Shown: positions 18,225 through 28,070 of the stretch, piece after piece
How positions within the stretch are numbered: the stretch's first letter is position 1
How the letters are laid out: every line of letters begins with the position of its first letter
NCBI GenBank assembly: GCA_028277745.1
Contig: JANQFR010000015.1
Coordinates: forward strand, 43,424 to 107,423
Direction: 5' to 3'
Source: Phycisphaeraceae bacterium
GTDB lineage: Bacteria > Planctomycetota > Phycisphaerae > Phycisphaerales > Phycisphaeraceae
DNA length: 64,000 nucleotides
Notes under the pieces: model-generated
What the model saw: only the letters and a program-made list of their open reading frames with translations
Databases searched by the model: none
What the model was told of the DNA's origin: nothing
Program-made: the position numbers and the translations under genes

Positions 18225-19436
18225 TCACTTGGTAGACGTTCTTGGCGAAAACGTGCTTTGTCCGGGCACAAGTTCAGCGGGAAGAACAATCGGCTCGGTC
18301 GAGGGCAACCCTTCGTCGGACACGGCCTGGGCGGCCATCTCCGCGAGTTGTCTGCCCATTTCAACCAACGGGAATCTGATGTAGGTCGGGGTCAGCCCGC
18401 CGAGCCAGTGCCCGGCGGCCAGGTCCTGCTCGAAGCTGACGATGGACAGGTCCTTGGGCACCTCGAAGTTGCCGGCACGGTGCAGACGATCCAGGCACAC
18501 CATAGGAGCGGCGCTGCCGGCGATGACAGCGGTCGGCTGGCGGCGATCGAGAAACCGGCTGGCGGCGTTTACCGCGTCGGTAGACACGTTGCGCGGCTCC
18601 CAACGGTCCACCCAGTGCACCATCGACTCGTCGCTGTCCAGCTCCAGCCGCTGCATGGTGTGGGTGAACGCCTCGTGCCGGTCCAGCGCCCAAGGTTCAA
18701 GCGTACGCTGAAGCATCAGGCCGATGCGACGGTGGCCCAGTTCGACCAAGTGTTTTACCGCGGCTTGCATCGCCTGCAGATTGTCTTCGTGAATTGTCGG
18801 GACACCCAAACCAAGGTGAGGCGTGCCCGTGACCATGCAGCGGATGCCGACGCGCTGCGCATCGCGGATCACGAACGCGTGACGCGGGTCGTTCGACAGC
18901 ACCGCCAGCACGTCCGGCTGGCTGCGCATCAAGCGGCGAGAGATCGACTCGGCGTCGGCGTCCTTGTCGCCCAGCAGTTCCACGCTAATGCGGTGGTGCT
19001 CCGCGGCCTTGTCGATGCCTTCGAGGATGGGCGGGGTGTACCAGTCGTGGCTCAGGTCGCCGAGGTTGTAGACCAGCACGGCCATGCGGATGACCTGCCG
19101 GCCCGGCCGGGACTGACGGGCGGCGCGGCCCATGCGGTTAAGCTCGGGATCGTCGGGAGTTTGCCCGTCAGGGATTTGCGCGACTCGAGGGCCAACGTAA
19201 GTGCCGTCACCCACACGCCGATCCAGCCAGCCTTCGGCGACCAACGGTTCCAGCGCCCGCCGGACGGTAGACCGGCTGAGCTTGGAAGCTGCGACGAGTT
19301 CCGCTTCAGTGCAGAACCGGTCGCCGGGCATCGCACGCGTTCTCACCAAGTGCTCGACCAGCCGCTGCCGCATCGCACCCGCGGCATTACGTGTGGGAAA
19401 CGGAGCTCGGAACTGAATAGTGGTTAAATTGGACAT
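18225..19436 (-). CDS. GntR-family regulator with LacI-type sugar sensor (AraR-like)
   Basis: A 403-residue regulator. Residues of about 20-85 form a GntR winged helix (MRQRLVEHLVRTRAMPGDRF, LSRSTVRRALEPLVAEGWLD, GDGTYV). The rest is a LacI/ribose-binding fold (HRRIGLMLQRTLEPW, STDAVNAASRFLDRRQPTAV, DLSIVSFEQD), the combination known from the arabinose repressor AraR. It is divergent from the GH4 gene at 19657 across an A+T-rich space with mirrored TATGAAACAAAT sites, so it is likely a repressor of that gene and of itself, released by a sugar. Confidence 0.92.
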   Translation of the reverse strand: MSNLTTIQFRAPFPTRNAAGAMRQRLVEHLVRTRAMPGDRFCTEAELVAASKLSRSTVRRALEPLVAEGWLDRRVGDGTYVGPRVAQIPDGQTPDDPELNRMGRAARQSRPGRQVIRMAVLVYNLGDLSHDWYTPPILEGIDKAAEHHRISVELLGDKDADAESISRRLMRSQPDVLAVLSNDPRHAFVIRDAQRVGIRCMVTGTPHLGLGVPTIHEDNLQAMQAAVKHLVELGHRRIGLMLQRTLEPWALDRHEAFTHTMQRLELDSDESMVHWVDRWEPRNVSTDAVNAASRFLDRRQPTAVIAGSAAPMVCLDRLHRAGNFEVPKDLSIVSFEQDLAAGHWLGGLTPTYIRFPLVEMGRQLAEMAAQAVSDEGLPSTEPIVLPAELVPGQSTFSPRTSTK

Positions 19437-19480
19437 GAGCGAGCTAGCGAGAAGAGTTTAGACTACTAATGTGACATATG

Positions 19481-19643
19481 TATGAAACAAATTTAACACC
19501 ATGAAGTTAATCGCACCCCAGCCCCCTGTCAATGAATTTATCCCTGTTTATTCAATAAATTTTTTTTGTTAATCACGCGTTTCCGGTTGCATTTCCGCGG
19601 CCTCAGATTTAAATTGTACGTGTTCATCTATATTTGTTTCATA
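19481..19643. promoter_or_regulatory. Paired inverted operator candidates between gntR-like and GH4 genes
   Basis: TATGAAACAAAT at 19481-19492 and its exact reverse complement ATTTGTTTCATA at 19632-19643 lie near the two start codons of a divergent pair. The ATTTGT half recalls the left half of AraR operators described in Bacillus. Spacing of about 150 bases would allow looping repression. The intervening DNA is strongly A+T-rich. The sites are seen directly; their use by the adjacent regulator is inference. Confidence 0.6.
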
Positions 19644-19656
19644 TGGTACATTTAAG

Positions 19657-21150
19657 ATGCCGACCAAGATCGCGATTGTTGGGGCCGGGAGCGTCGTCTT
19701 TACCCGACACTTGGTCAGGGACCTGCTGTGCGTGCCCGAATTGCAGGACACCCATTTCGCCCTGACCGACATCAGCGAGCGGAACCTGGGGTTCGCCGCT
19801 CAACTCGCCCGCAAGGACATCCGCAACAACCACATGCCCGCGGTCGTCAGCGCTTCGACCGACCGACGAGGCGCTCTCAAAGACGCGGACTATGTCTTCA
19901 ACGTCACCCGCATCGGTGGCCTCGACGCCTTTCGGCAGGACATCGAGATCCCTCTTCAATACGGCGTTGATCAGTGTGTGGGCGACACCCTCTGTGCCGG
20001 CGGCATCATGTACGGCCAGCGCAACATCCCGTTCATCCTCGACCTGTGCCGTGACATCCGCGAGTTGGCGGCCCCCGACGTCAAGTTCATGAACTACGCC
20101 AACCCCATGTGCATCAACACCTGGGCGGCGCTCGATGAAGGCGGCGTCGAGACCTTCGGCTTCTGCCACGGCATCGAGCACGGCTGGGACCAGATCGCCG
20201 AAGTGCTCGGCGGCAGCTACCCGCAGACCGTCAACGGGATCTGCGCAGGAATCAACCATCAGACATGGTACTTACAGGTTCGGCACGAGGGCCGCGACGT
20301 CTCCGCGGAGGAACTGCTGGCGGGCTATCAGAAGCACCCTAAGTTCAGCAAGACCGAAAAATGCCGCTTGGATGTGCTCAAGCGGATCGGTTACTACTCG
20401 ACCGAATCCAACGGTCATCTTTCCGAGTACCTACCTTGGTACCGCAAACGACCGAAACAGATCAGCAAGTGGATTGACGACTCGTCATGGATCCATGGCG
20501 AAACCGGGGGTTACCTGCGCGTCTGCGAGGAAGGTCGCAACTGGTTTGAAACAGACTTTCCACGCTGGCTGGAAGCGGACGACCCGCCGATCACACCAGA
20601 TGTTCGTTCGAGCGAACGGGGCAGCTACGTCATCGAGGCGTTGGAGACCGGCCGACCCTATCGAACGTACATGAACCTTCGCAACGATGACTGTATCACG
20701 AATCTCCCCGGCGACTGCATTGTCGAGGTGCCGGTGTATGTCGATGGGCTGGGCGTGCATGTGCCCAAGGTCGGCGAGTTGCCGATGGCCTGCGCCGCGA
20801 GTTGCTCGGCGTCGGTCCACGTACAGCGTATGGCCAAGGAAGCAGGGGTGCGGGGCGATGTCACGCTGCTCAAGCAAGCGATGCTGCACGATCCCCTTGT
20901 CGGTGCGGTCTGCGATCCCGACGAGGTCTGGCAGATGACCGACCAGATGCTGGTGGCCCAAGCAGAGTGGCTGCCCCAGTACGCCGGCGCGATCTCCGCC
21001 GCGAAGCGGCGTCTGACGACCGCGGGTGGCCCACGCAAGATCAACAACCGTGGCGCAGCCCGCAAAGCGGTCAAGAGTCTCGACGAACTGCGCAAAAACC
21101 CGGACGAACTCGCCTGGCTCGACGCGACCGACAGCAAGACGCTCGATTGA
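19657..21150 (+). CDS. GH4 family alpha-galactosidase/alpha-glucosidase-like enzyme
   Basis: A 497-residue glycoside hydrolase family 4 protein. KIAIVGAGSVVFTRHLVRDLL is the NAD-binding start, STDRRGALKDADYVFNV follows, then NYANPM (Asn149-Pro150), the metal ligand C170-H171-G172 and GINH with His201. These match the MelA/AglA type more closely than the phospho-beta-glucosidases. The mechanism needs NAD, Mn-type metal and reducing conditions, so the enzyme acts in the cytoplasm on imported saccharides. It is divergent from the GntR/AraR-like gene, probably its regulator. No sugar transporter is in the window. Confidence 0.92.
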   Translation: MPTKIAIVGAGSVVFTRHLVRDLLCVPELQDTHFALTDISERNLGFAAQLARKDIRNNHMPAVVSASTDRRGALKDADYVFNVTRIGGLDAFRQDIEIPLQYGVDQCVGDTLCAGGIMYGQRNIPFILDLCRDIRELAAPDVKFMNYANPMCINTWAALDEGGVETFGFCHGIEHGWDQIAEVLGGSYPQTVNGICAGINHQTWYLQVRHEGRDVSAEELLAGYQKHPKFSKTEKCRLDVLKRIGYYSTESNGHLSEYLPWYRKRPKQISKWIDDSSWIHGETGGYLRVCEEGRNWFETDFPRWLEADDPPITPDVRSSERGSYVIEALETGRPYRTYMNLRNDDCITNLPGDCIVEVPVYVDGLGVHVPKVGELPMACAASCSASVHVQRMAKEAGVRGDVTLLKQAMLHDPLVGAVCDPDEVWQMTDQMLVAQAEWLPQYAGAISAAKRRLTTAGGPRKINNRGAARKAVKSLDELRKNPDELAWLDATDSKTLD

Positions 21151-21349
21151 CTTTCCGAAACCGGCCGATCAGCCCCTCCATCAATCTCCTCAGCATAAGG
21201 AGCACGCCAACCACACCATTCCTGATCGATACCTGATCAAAATCAACGGCTGCTTTCACCACATCTGCCCACGTGTCGTCATGGCGATTTGCCGTGGGCC
21301 CCAGTCATTTCTCTTTATCTATTAACTGTTTTCTCGAGGATTCACCCCC

Positions 21350-24300
21350 ATGCGATTATGGTCAATTCTGTCTCGATCTTATTTGCGTCTCGATGCACAT
21401 CCTCCTCAAATCCCACAGGACACGGTTCGGCTCGATCCCCTCGAACCTCGCGTCCTGTTATCGGCAAATGTGAGTTGGACCCCTCTCAATGAGCCGGGGG
21501 TAGGCGGACAGGTGACTTCGCTGTCGGTCAGCCCGTTCGACTCAAATCGCATACTTGTTGGCGGGGATATGCTGGGCATCGGCTTAAGCACCGACGGCGG
21601 TGACACCTGGAACGAGACCGCCGGCCTCAAAGGCGGCGGGCAAACCGTCGAGCAGTTCACCTGGGTCGACGCCGACACCGTCTGGGCCGGCACCGCTCGC
21701 GGGCCTTACAAGAGTGACGACGGCGGCCTGACTTGGACCAGCAAGCGGTCAGGCTTCCCATCCTTTGTTGGCTTGGGTTTCACCGCCCCGGTCCAAAAGA
21801 TCCTTATCGATCCGAACAACAGCTCACGCGTCCTTGCGTTCATCGGCAACTTCCGGCGCTTTAACAGCAATAACGGTTACACCGACCTCGGCGAGGTCTG
21901 GGAGTCGACCGATGGCGGTGAAAACTGGGCCCAGAAATCGACGATCGCCGCAGGCAAACACATCGAGCAGGCGGTCTACAAGGACAACAACACGATCTAC
22001 GCCATCGCCGACGGTAAGTTCTACCGCAGCAGTGACGACGGCAGCACGTGGGGGCAATTCGGTACGGGCCTGGTTGGCTCGGCCAAGTGGGTGACCAAGA
22101 GCCCCACCAGCAACAGCACCGTCTGGGTCTCCACGACCGACGGCATCTATAAGTCCACCGACAGCGGCGCTAATTTCACCAAGACCTCCTCCGGCCTGCC
22201 CACCTCCGGTGACTTCCGCGTCGTCGAGGTCGACCAGGAGAACGACGGCCGTGACGTCCTCTATGCCAACGTCTTGGACAACGGGACCAACCGCGCTATC
22301 TACGTTAGCACTAACGGCGGCACATCGTGGACCAAAGGCTCGACCAGCTACCCCGGCAACGCCTATTTCAATGGATCACCCAAGGTCCTGACGATCGATC
22401 CCAATGATTCCGACCGGATGTTCTTCGGCAGCAACGAGAGCATCTACCGGACCGCAAACGCTACCAGCAGTTGGGTGGTCACTTCGAACGAATCATCGGG
22501 CAACGGGTTCTTCACAGGCAACGGCTATTCGGGCCTCGTCGCGGAAGACTTCGTCTTTAATCCTTTTGACCCCAATGAGTCGGCCCTTGCCGCGCTCGAC
22601 TCGGGCAAGTGGTTCAGCACCGACGATCTCCAGACTTGGAAGTTTGCCAAAAGCGGCTACAACCAGGGTGTCGATCGGTTCAACGGTGCTCAGACCGTTG
22701 CTTTCACCGATACCTCCGGCGCCAATCAGGTGATCTACCTTGCTTCTGGCCAGTTCAACGGCAATACCAAGCTCAACAAGACCATCAATGGTGGCGCCTC
22801 ATGGACAACCCAGTCGCTGCCGTCGGGCACAACCAGCGACATCCGCGGCCTCCACGCCAATTTCAACAGTGGACAGACCAACCAAGTCTGGATCGTCCGC
22901 AAGGACTCTTCGGGCAACGGTGATGTCTACCGATCCAACAGTTCCGGCGACAGCGGGACGTGGACCGAGGTCGGCGCCAACATCGGCAACGCCCAGATCA
23001 TCACGACCGACTTCTCCGCGTCCAATGGCGCCACCTTCTACGTCGGTGCCGATGGTGGGGTCTTCAAGACCACCGATGGCACGAACTTCACCAAGGTCGG
23101 CGCCGGCGGCCCCAACGACGTACTGGAGATCACCATCGACCCCAATGACTCAACGGTCCTTTGGGTCGCCGACGACGATACCGGCTTGTGGCGCTGGAAC
23201 GGCTCGAGCTGGTCGCAGCGGGCCACCAGCAACAAGATCCGTGACGTGGCCGTGGACCCCACCGACTCCAACCGGGTGTTCTACGCCACCGACGAAGACC
23301 CCTTCAAGAGCAACACCGGCGAGTCTGGCGTCTGGATGAGCGAGACCGGCGGCGGCAGCGGCTCGTTCACACAGGTCAACCAAGGCCTGCGCAACCTCCG
23401 CGTTCAGACCCTGGCCTTCAAACCCGGCACCAGCACCCTCATCGCGGGAACCAACGGCAGCGGCTACTACCGTGCCGACGTCGGGGCGGTCTATCAACAA
23501 GCAAGCGACGCCAATAACCTCGTTTCGATCGAGGCGGAGAACTTCGACGCCAACGTGGGCGGCGCCACCGATGCGTGGACCAAGGAGACCGGCGGCTCGG
23601 GCGGCTTCCACCTCAACTCCGGACCCGACAACGGCAACACGTTCAACAGTAACTACACCACGAGCAGTCCACGGGTCAGCTACGAGGTCAACTTCACCCA
23701 AACCGGCACACACTATGTCTGGATCCGCGGCAAAGCCGGCGGCAGTTCCACTGGCGCCAGCGATTCGCTTCACGTCGGCCTCGACGGAGCAGCGGTCTCT
23801 ACCGCCGACCGCATCACCGGATTCAACTCGAGTTTCGGCTGGAAGAGCGCCACGATGGACAGCGGTAGCCGGGCGACGATCAACGTCACCACTGCCGGCG
23901 TCCACACCGTTGATGTCTACATGCGTGAGGACGGCTTCGACTTTGACAAGATCGTCTTGACGACCAGCAGCTCGTATACTCCCTCGGGCAATGGGCCGGC
24001 CCAGAGTGAACGCAGCCAACCCGTCACAACCCTAGTCGACGATAACTTCAACGGTACGGCCAACGGCGCCATCCCCACCGGTTGGGCCCGCGACACCGGC
24101 GGTGGTTCGGTCGGCGTGGTCGAGTTTCCCTCGGTCTCCAACAAGTCACTACGTCTTCACGACACCAAGAACTTCGACGGCACCTCAGCGACCCGGACCT
24201 TCACACCGGCAAACGGTGTTGTCACCACCGAGTTCCGTTTCCGTCAGTCCGATCAGGACAACTGGACCCGGCTCCAACTCCGCAGTGGCGGAACGACCGC

Positions 24301-24571
24301 CATCGACCTGCGGACCTCCGGCGGCAACATCGCTATCGAGGGCTCGAGTGGCACGACCAACCTGCTTAACTATGCCTCGAACACCTGGTATGACATCAAG
24401 ATCGTGGCCGACACCAACGCAGGCACCTTCGACGTGTTTATCAACGACATATTGGAAGCCAGCAACGTGGCCTTCAAGAACAGCGTAACTTCGATCGACC
24501 GGTTCCACATCAACACCGGCACCGGAGCCGTCACCAACGTCTGGATCGACGATCTAACCATCACCGCATGA
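21350..24571 (+). CDS. Large secreted Asp-box protein with LEPR-type N-terminus and two C-terminal carbohydrate-related domains
   Basis: A 1073-residue protein. Residues of about 25-40 read VRLDPLEPRVLLSAN, the LEPRxLLSA motif seen at the N-termini of large surface proteins in planctomycetes. Asp-box repeats (STDGGDTW, SDDGGLTW, STDGGENW, SSDDGSTW, STNGGTSW) indicate a GH74/sialidase-like propeller. After residue 725, VSIEAENFDANVGGATDAW starts a CBM6/CBM35-like jelly roll. From about residue 890, DDNFNGTANGAIPTGW starts a concanavalin-like domain ending WIDDLTITA. The start ATG has GAGG about ten bases upstream. Catalysis is unproven; binding and hydrolysis of an external polysaccharide are likely. 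Confidence 0.85.
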   Translation: MRLWSILSRSYLRLDAHPPQIPQDTVRLDPLEPRVLLSANVSWTPLNEPGVGGQVTSLSVSPFDSNRILVGGDMLGIGLSTDGGDTWNETAGLKGGGQTVEQFTWVDADTVWAGTARGPYKSDDGGLTWTSKRSGFPSFVGLGFTAPVQKILIDPNNSSRVLAFIGNFRRFNSNNGYTDLGEVWESTDGGENWAQKSTIAAGKHIEQAVYKDNNTIYAIADGKFYRSSDDGSTWGQFGTGLVGSAKWVTKSPTSNSTVWVSTTDGIYKSTDSGANFTKTSSGLPTSGDFRVVEVDQENDGRDVLYANVLDNGTNRAIYVSTNGGTSWTKGSTSYPGNAYFNGSPKVLTIDPNDSDRMFFGSNESIYRTANATSSWVVTSNESSGNGFFTGNGYSGLVAEDFVFNPFDPNESALAALDSGKWFSTDDLQTWKFAKSGYNQGVDRFNGAQTVAFTDTSGANQVIYLASGQFNGNTKLNKTINGGASWTTQSLPSGTTSDIRGLHANFNSGQTNQVWIVRKDSSGNGDVYRSNSSGDSGTWTEVGANIGNAQIITTDFSASNGATFYVGADGGVFKTTDGTNFTKVGAGGPNDVLEITIDPNDSTVLWVADDDTGLWRWNGSSWSQRATSNKIRDVAVDPTDSNRVFYATDEDPFKSNTGESGVWMSETGGGSGSFTQVNQGLRNLRVQTLAFKPGTSTLIAGTNGSGYYRADVGAVYQQASDANNLVSIEAENFDANVGGATDAWTKETGGSGGFHLNSGPDNGNTFNSNYTTSSPRVSYEVNFTQTGTHYVWIRGKAGGSSTGASDSLHVGLDGAAVSTADRITGFNSSFGWKSATMDSGSRATINVTTAGVHTVDVYMREDGFDFDKIVLTTSSSYTPSGNGPAQSERSQPVTTLVDDNFNGTANGAIPTGWARDTGGGSVGVVEFPSVSNKSLRLHDTKNFDGTSATRTFTPANGVVTTEFRFRQSDQDNWTRLQLRSGGTTAIDLRTSGGNIAIEGSSGTTNLLNYASNTWYDIKIVADTNAGTFDVFINDILEASNVAFKNSVTSIDRFHINTGTGAVTNVWIDDLTITA

Positions 24572-24947
24572 GAACACCCGCGCGATGGTCCTTAGCCGGA
24601 TCATCGCTGCATTGTCCAAAACTAATCATAATGATTGATACCACCCTACCATCCTCCCCAAGCATACCTTTCATTTTCTCAGACCGGCGCCGCTTGTCAT
24701 CAACCGGCGGTTACAACAATCGTCAGATCCAGACCATACACTTGAATCCCCTCGGGTCTTGAATTGGACAGGCCGGCCCGTGATGGAAGCGACCGATCAG
24801 ACGGCTGACAATGTCTGGACCCGTAAACTGGACGACAGCAAGCAAATGTACTATCGCTTGATTAACATGAATCAGGTTATCAAGAATGTCATCACCAGCT
24901 AAGCTGGTCAAGATTATGCCAATGCATTTGGAATAGCCTGAGCTAGG
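24572..24947. other. Intergenic stretch with only a weak small ORF
   Basis: These 376 bases separate the Asp-box surface protein from the mobile fragments. A plus-strand frame is open from about 24634 to a TAA ending at 24902, with an ATG at 24783 that gives 39 residues (ending NMNQVIKNVITS). There is no ribosome binding site and no recognisable homology. It may be a remnant of a deleted gene at the island edge. No terminator hairpin was obvious. Confidence 0.4.
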
Positions 24948-25421
24948 GTGACTTGGCGTGCTCCCAGTGGCAAGTGCATGATCCTCTCACCGGAGGAGCG
25001 CTCGCGGCTTTTACGGATTGGGGCCGAACTCAATCACCAGGTCAAGGGCATCATCAGCATCGTCCAGCACCGAACGTACACGCGGTGGCTGAAAGAGCAC
25101 CAGACCGGCAAGAAGCCCGGTCGGGTCGGTCGGCCCAGGACGATTGGACCAGACGTGCGAGATGCGATTGTCCGCATGGCCAAGGAGAACCCGGTTTGGG
25201 GGTATCGTCGGATCGTGGGTGAACTACTCAAGCTGCGCTGCCGGGTGTGCAAGTCCAGTGTGAAGCGGATCTTGAAGGAAGAGGGAATCTACCGACAACC
25301 TCTGCCACCAGATCGAACGAGTCGGCCCGACTACCAGCCTTGGAGCGTGTTCCTCAAGCTGCACCTGAACACGATGGTCGCCTGCGACTTCTTCTACAAG
25401 TCCATCTGGACGCCCTTGGCC
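24948..25421 (+). pseudogene. Truncated DDE transposase/integrase
   Basis: About 157 residues match the start of integrase-core transposases: an N-terminal helix-turn-helix, VGRPRTIGPDVRDAIVRMAKEN, PVWGYRRIVGELLKL, VCKSSVKRILKEEGI, and then MVACDFFYKSIWT holding the first catalytic Asp. The rest of the DDE core is missing. The frame passes directly into unrelated sequence at about 25420, so this is a deletion fusion. The start could equally be the Met at 24978 (MILSPEERSRLL). Confidence 0.75.
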
Positions 25422-26140
25422 TGCCACGAACTGGTCGAGCGTCGAATGGCTTACGAGCTTGAGATGTTCGACGACGTCTGGGACGCATTCTGGGACGCTG
25501 TGTTGTGTCGATCCGTGGAAGAGTTGACGCATCTACCGAACTGGCGGATCGGCGAGGAGCCGATTGTCAGGATTGGGGCGGCGGGACCAGCCAACGACAT
25601 CGATAGCATGTTCCTGTTCGGCAGGGTCTTCACGTCGGCGGCGATCCTGCTGAGCCGGGACGGAGATCGCGTCCCCAGTCTCGCGGAGGTCCGTTCCCTC
25701 GTTCAATGCGAATCGGATCGGATGGGAGCGTCGACTTATGTGCAGGATTTACTCCTCGATGAAGGCGTCCGCATCCTGGCGGGGCATTTCTGCGATGCCG
25801 ACGAATTGGGAGATGACCTGGACCATCCGTTCTGGTCCAAGCCGGGCCAGGCTTGGGTGGTGGAGCGTCACGTTGACGGCTCTAGACCCGTTGCCGGCTT
25901 TCAGCCCATTGACGAGGCCCGACAACGGTACAAGGACAATGCTTTCGACATCGTGGTCGATGAGGTCGTAGGCAAAATTATCATGCGCAAAGATGGCGGT
26001 GAAGAGACGCACGTGTTGGAAACACTGGCCGGATCACAAGCAGGCATGCTTTGGCTGATACTGACCGATGACGACGGGTTCATCGAGCACGACGAGATCA
26101 AGACGATCTTCGGGCTAAGACGTGATGCTTCCAGAAATCA
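25422..26140 (+). pseudogene. Unidentified fragment fused in frame to the transposase remnant
   Basis: About 240 residues continue the transposase frame but have a different character: acidic, with ELEMFDDVWDAFWDAVLCRS, FLFGRVFTSAAILLSRDGDRV and a C-terminal part LWLILTDDDGFIEHDEIKTIF that looks like a winged-helix domain. No start codon of its own can be assigned. After about 26140 the frame is antisense to a conjugation gene and is no longer meaningful. I do not recognise the family; a plasmid or integrative element origin is inferred from its neighbours. Confidence 0.45.
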
Positions 26141-26966
26141 GATACACGCCTATCGGTGCCGAAATTGTGGAACTCGTCTACAAACAAATAGAAATCCCGA
26201 CGCTCCGCTTCCGGGGTGTCCGCCCGTTCCATTGCGGAGAGTTGAAAAAGCGTCAGCAAGATCGATCCGACCAAATTCGCTTTGTCCTCTCCAAGTCTGC
26301 CTTTGGAGAGTGAGGCGATGAATATCCGTCCATGATCCATCATGAAACGGGGATCTATTCCAGAGCTAATCTGCCCAAAAATGTTGCGGACTGCTGGCGT
26401 CATTGCCAGTTGACCTACTTTATTCTGAATTGGCGAGAAGGCATCAGCACCAAAACGCTTCACGTAATCAGGAAACTCATATCTCCAGAAGAACTGGACA
26501 CCCGGGTCTCGAACCTGTTTGAGAACCCACTGCGATAGGTAGTGTCAATCAGCATTCGTTGCACTCCAAGAATGGAAGCGTTTTGGCAGTCCATCAGTGC
26601 CGCAAGACATCCATATAAAATGTATTCCAGTCTTTTGCCCCATGACTCTCCCGACATGCGCTGAAATATGGAAACCACGCCCGATGCAACCGCGTCACGC
26701 CTCTCTCTTGGCACTTCATTGAGGAGATTGAGACCAATCGGATACTCCGTATCAGACGGATCAAAGTAGACCACGTCATTGACTCGAGAGGATGGAATCT
26801 GATTCAGAATATCATCAGCGAGTTGACTGTGCGGATCAATTAAACCAACGCCGTGGCCAAGATAGATGTCTTGGAGGATCATGTTACGCAGAAGCGTTGA
26901 CTTGCCGACCCCAGTTTGTCCAATGGCATAGACGTGGTGGCGCCGGTCAGATGCACGAATGATACA
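26140..26966 (-). pseudogene. Frameshifted fragment of a conjugative coupling ATPase (VirD4/TraD/HerA type)
   Basis: Two minus-strand frames together give one ATPase. The first has the Walker A motif AIGQTGVGKSTLLRN, then GLIDPHSQLADDIL and VVYFDPSDTEYPIGLNLL. The second contains QFFWRYEFPDYVKRF, NKVGQLAMTPAVRNIFG and FYLFVDEFHNFGT, the Walker B and TraM-recognition region. The frame changes near 26533, where adding one base to TATCGCAGTGG restores a continuous reading. The N-terminus is lost at the recombinase junction (about 26966) and the C-terminus at about 26140. It is a relic of an integrative conjugative element or plasmid. Confidence 0.8.
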
Positions 26967-26976
26967 GGGGGTGACG

Positions 26977-28070
26977 GCATCTGGCCTAACATCGCACCAA
27001 TCGGTTATCTCAACGACCGCAAGACCAAGACCATTGTTATTGACCCAAAGCGTAGCCCACTGGTGAAGCTCGCATTCGAGACGTTCGCCACCGGGAATTA
27101 CAGCCTTGCCCAAATCAGAGAAAAAATTACCGATATGGGGCTCATCGGCATCCGGGGCGGCAAAGTGGCCAAGAGCAAGTTTCACTTCATGTTTCAGAAC
27201 CCTATCTACTACGGCATGATTAGGTACAAGGGGGAATTGCACGAGGGCAAGCATGAGCCACTCATCAGCAAAGCCCTTTTCGATCGCGTGCAGGAGGTCA
27301 TGAAGAACCGAAGCCGCCCCAAATCGAAATCGTCCACGCCTTATCTATACAAAGGCGTGTTCACCTGCGGCGAGTGTGGCTGCATGGTGACCAACGAGAA
27401 GCAGAAAGGGCATGTATATCTCCGCTGCACCAAGAAGAAAAGGGTATGCAGTCAACGCTACCTACGTGAGGAGGAGATGAACCGACAAGTCTCAGACGCT
27501 CTGCTTACCGTGTCCTTGTCGGAAGAGGATGCAGACTGGATGCTTCGTCGGCTTCATGCTCGGCAGGACAAAGAACGAAAGAGGGTTGAACGTGTGGCCG
27601 CCGATATCCGAGAGAAGATCGACAACATCGATGGACGCACTAAGCGGCTTCAGGAAGCCTACCTAGATGAGGTCGTATCCCTTGAGGATTTCCGCACCAC
27701 AAAAACTGAACTCGTCTCTGATCGCCGGTCGCTCAAGGAAAATCTTGATCGACTTGAAGACGAGCAGACCAATCGGCTCGAACCCGTCTTCGAGTTTCTA
27801 AAGTCAAGCAAACAAGCGGGTTTAGCGGCTTTGACGGATGATCACGCCGAAAAGCGTGATTGGCTCCGAAAAGCCGGCTCGAACCGACGGGTGCTGTCTG
27901 GCCGTCTGGTTTTTGAGCCACGCGGAGCGTGGAAACTCGTTGCAACTTCAAGACTTCCAGCAAACAACCCCGAGCGTCGCGTCAGCGTCGCTCGGGGTCA
28001 TCGGCCGGAACTCGTTGCAGTTCCATCTAAAGCGGAGAGGGCGGGATTCGAACCCGCGGTAGGGGTATAA
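26977..28070 (+). pseudogene. Large serine recombinase lacking the catalytic domain
   Basis: The frame (open from 26916) holds the recombinase domain from NIAPIGYLNDRKTKTIVIDP, RSPLVKLAFETFATGNYSL and NPIYYGMIRYKGELHEGKH, then a zinc ribbon (FTCGECGCMVTNEKQKG and RCTKKKRVCSQRY) and a coiled coil. The N-terminal resolvase domain with the catalytic Ser is missing, replaced by coupling-ATPase DNA. The last residues AERAGFEPAVGV are the antisense of the tRNA-Ser T-arm and variable arm, so the true C-terminus was probably altered or the frame simply runs into the tRNA. The protein cannot be an active integrase. Confidence 0.85.

Noticed and set aside
26098..26463. Separate 121-residue protein with FYLFVDEFHNF
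   Set aside because: It is the second half of the frameshifted coupling ATPase; joining the frames near 26533 restores a continuous family-like sequence.
28030..28070. Residues AERAGFEPAVGV as a genuine recombinase C-terminus
   Set aside because: They are encoded by the antisense of tRNA-Ser; this peptide is a known artefact of frames running into tRNA genes.
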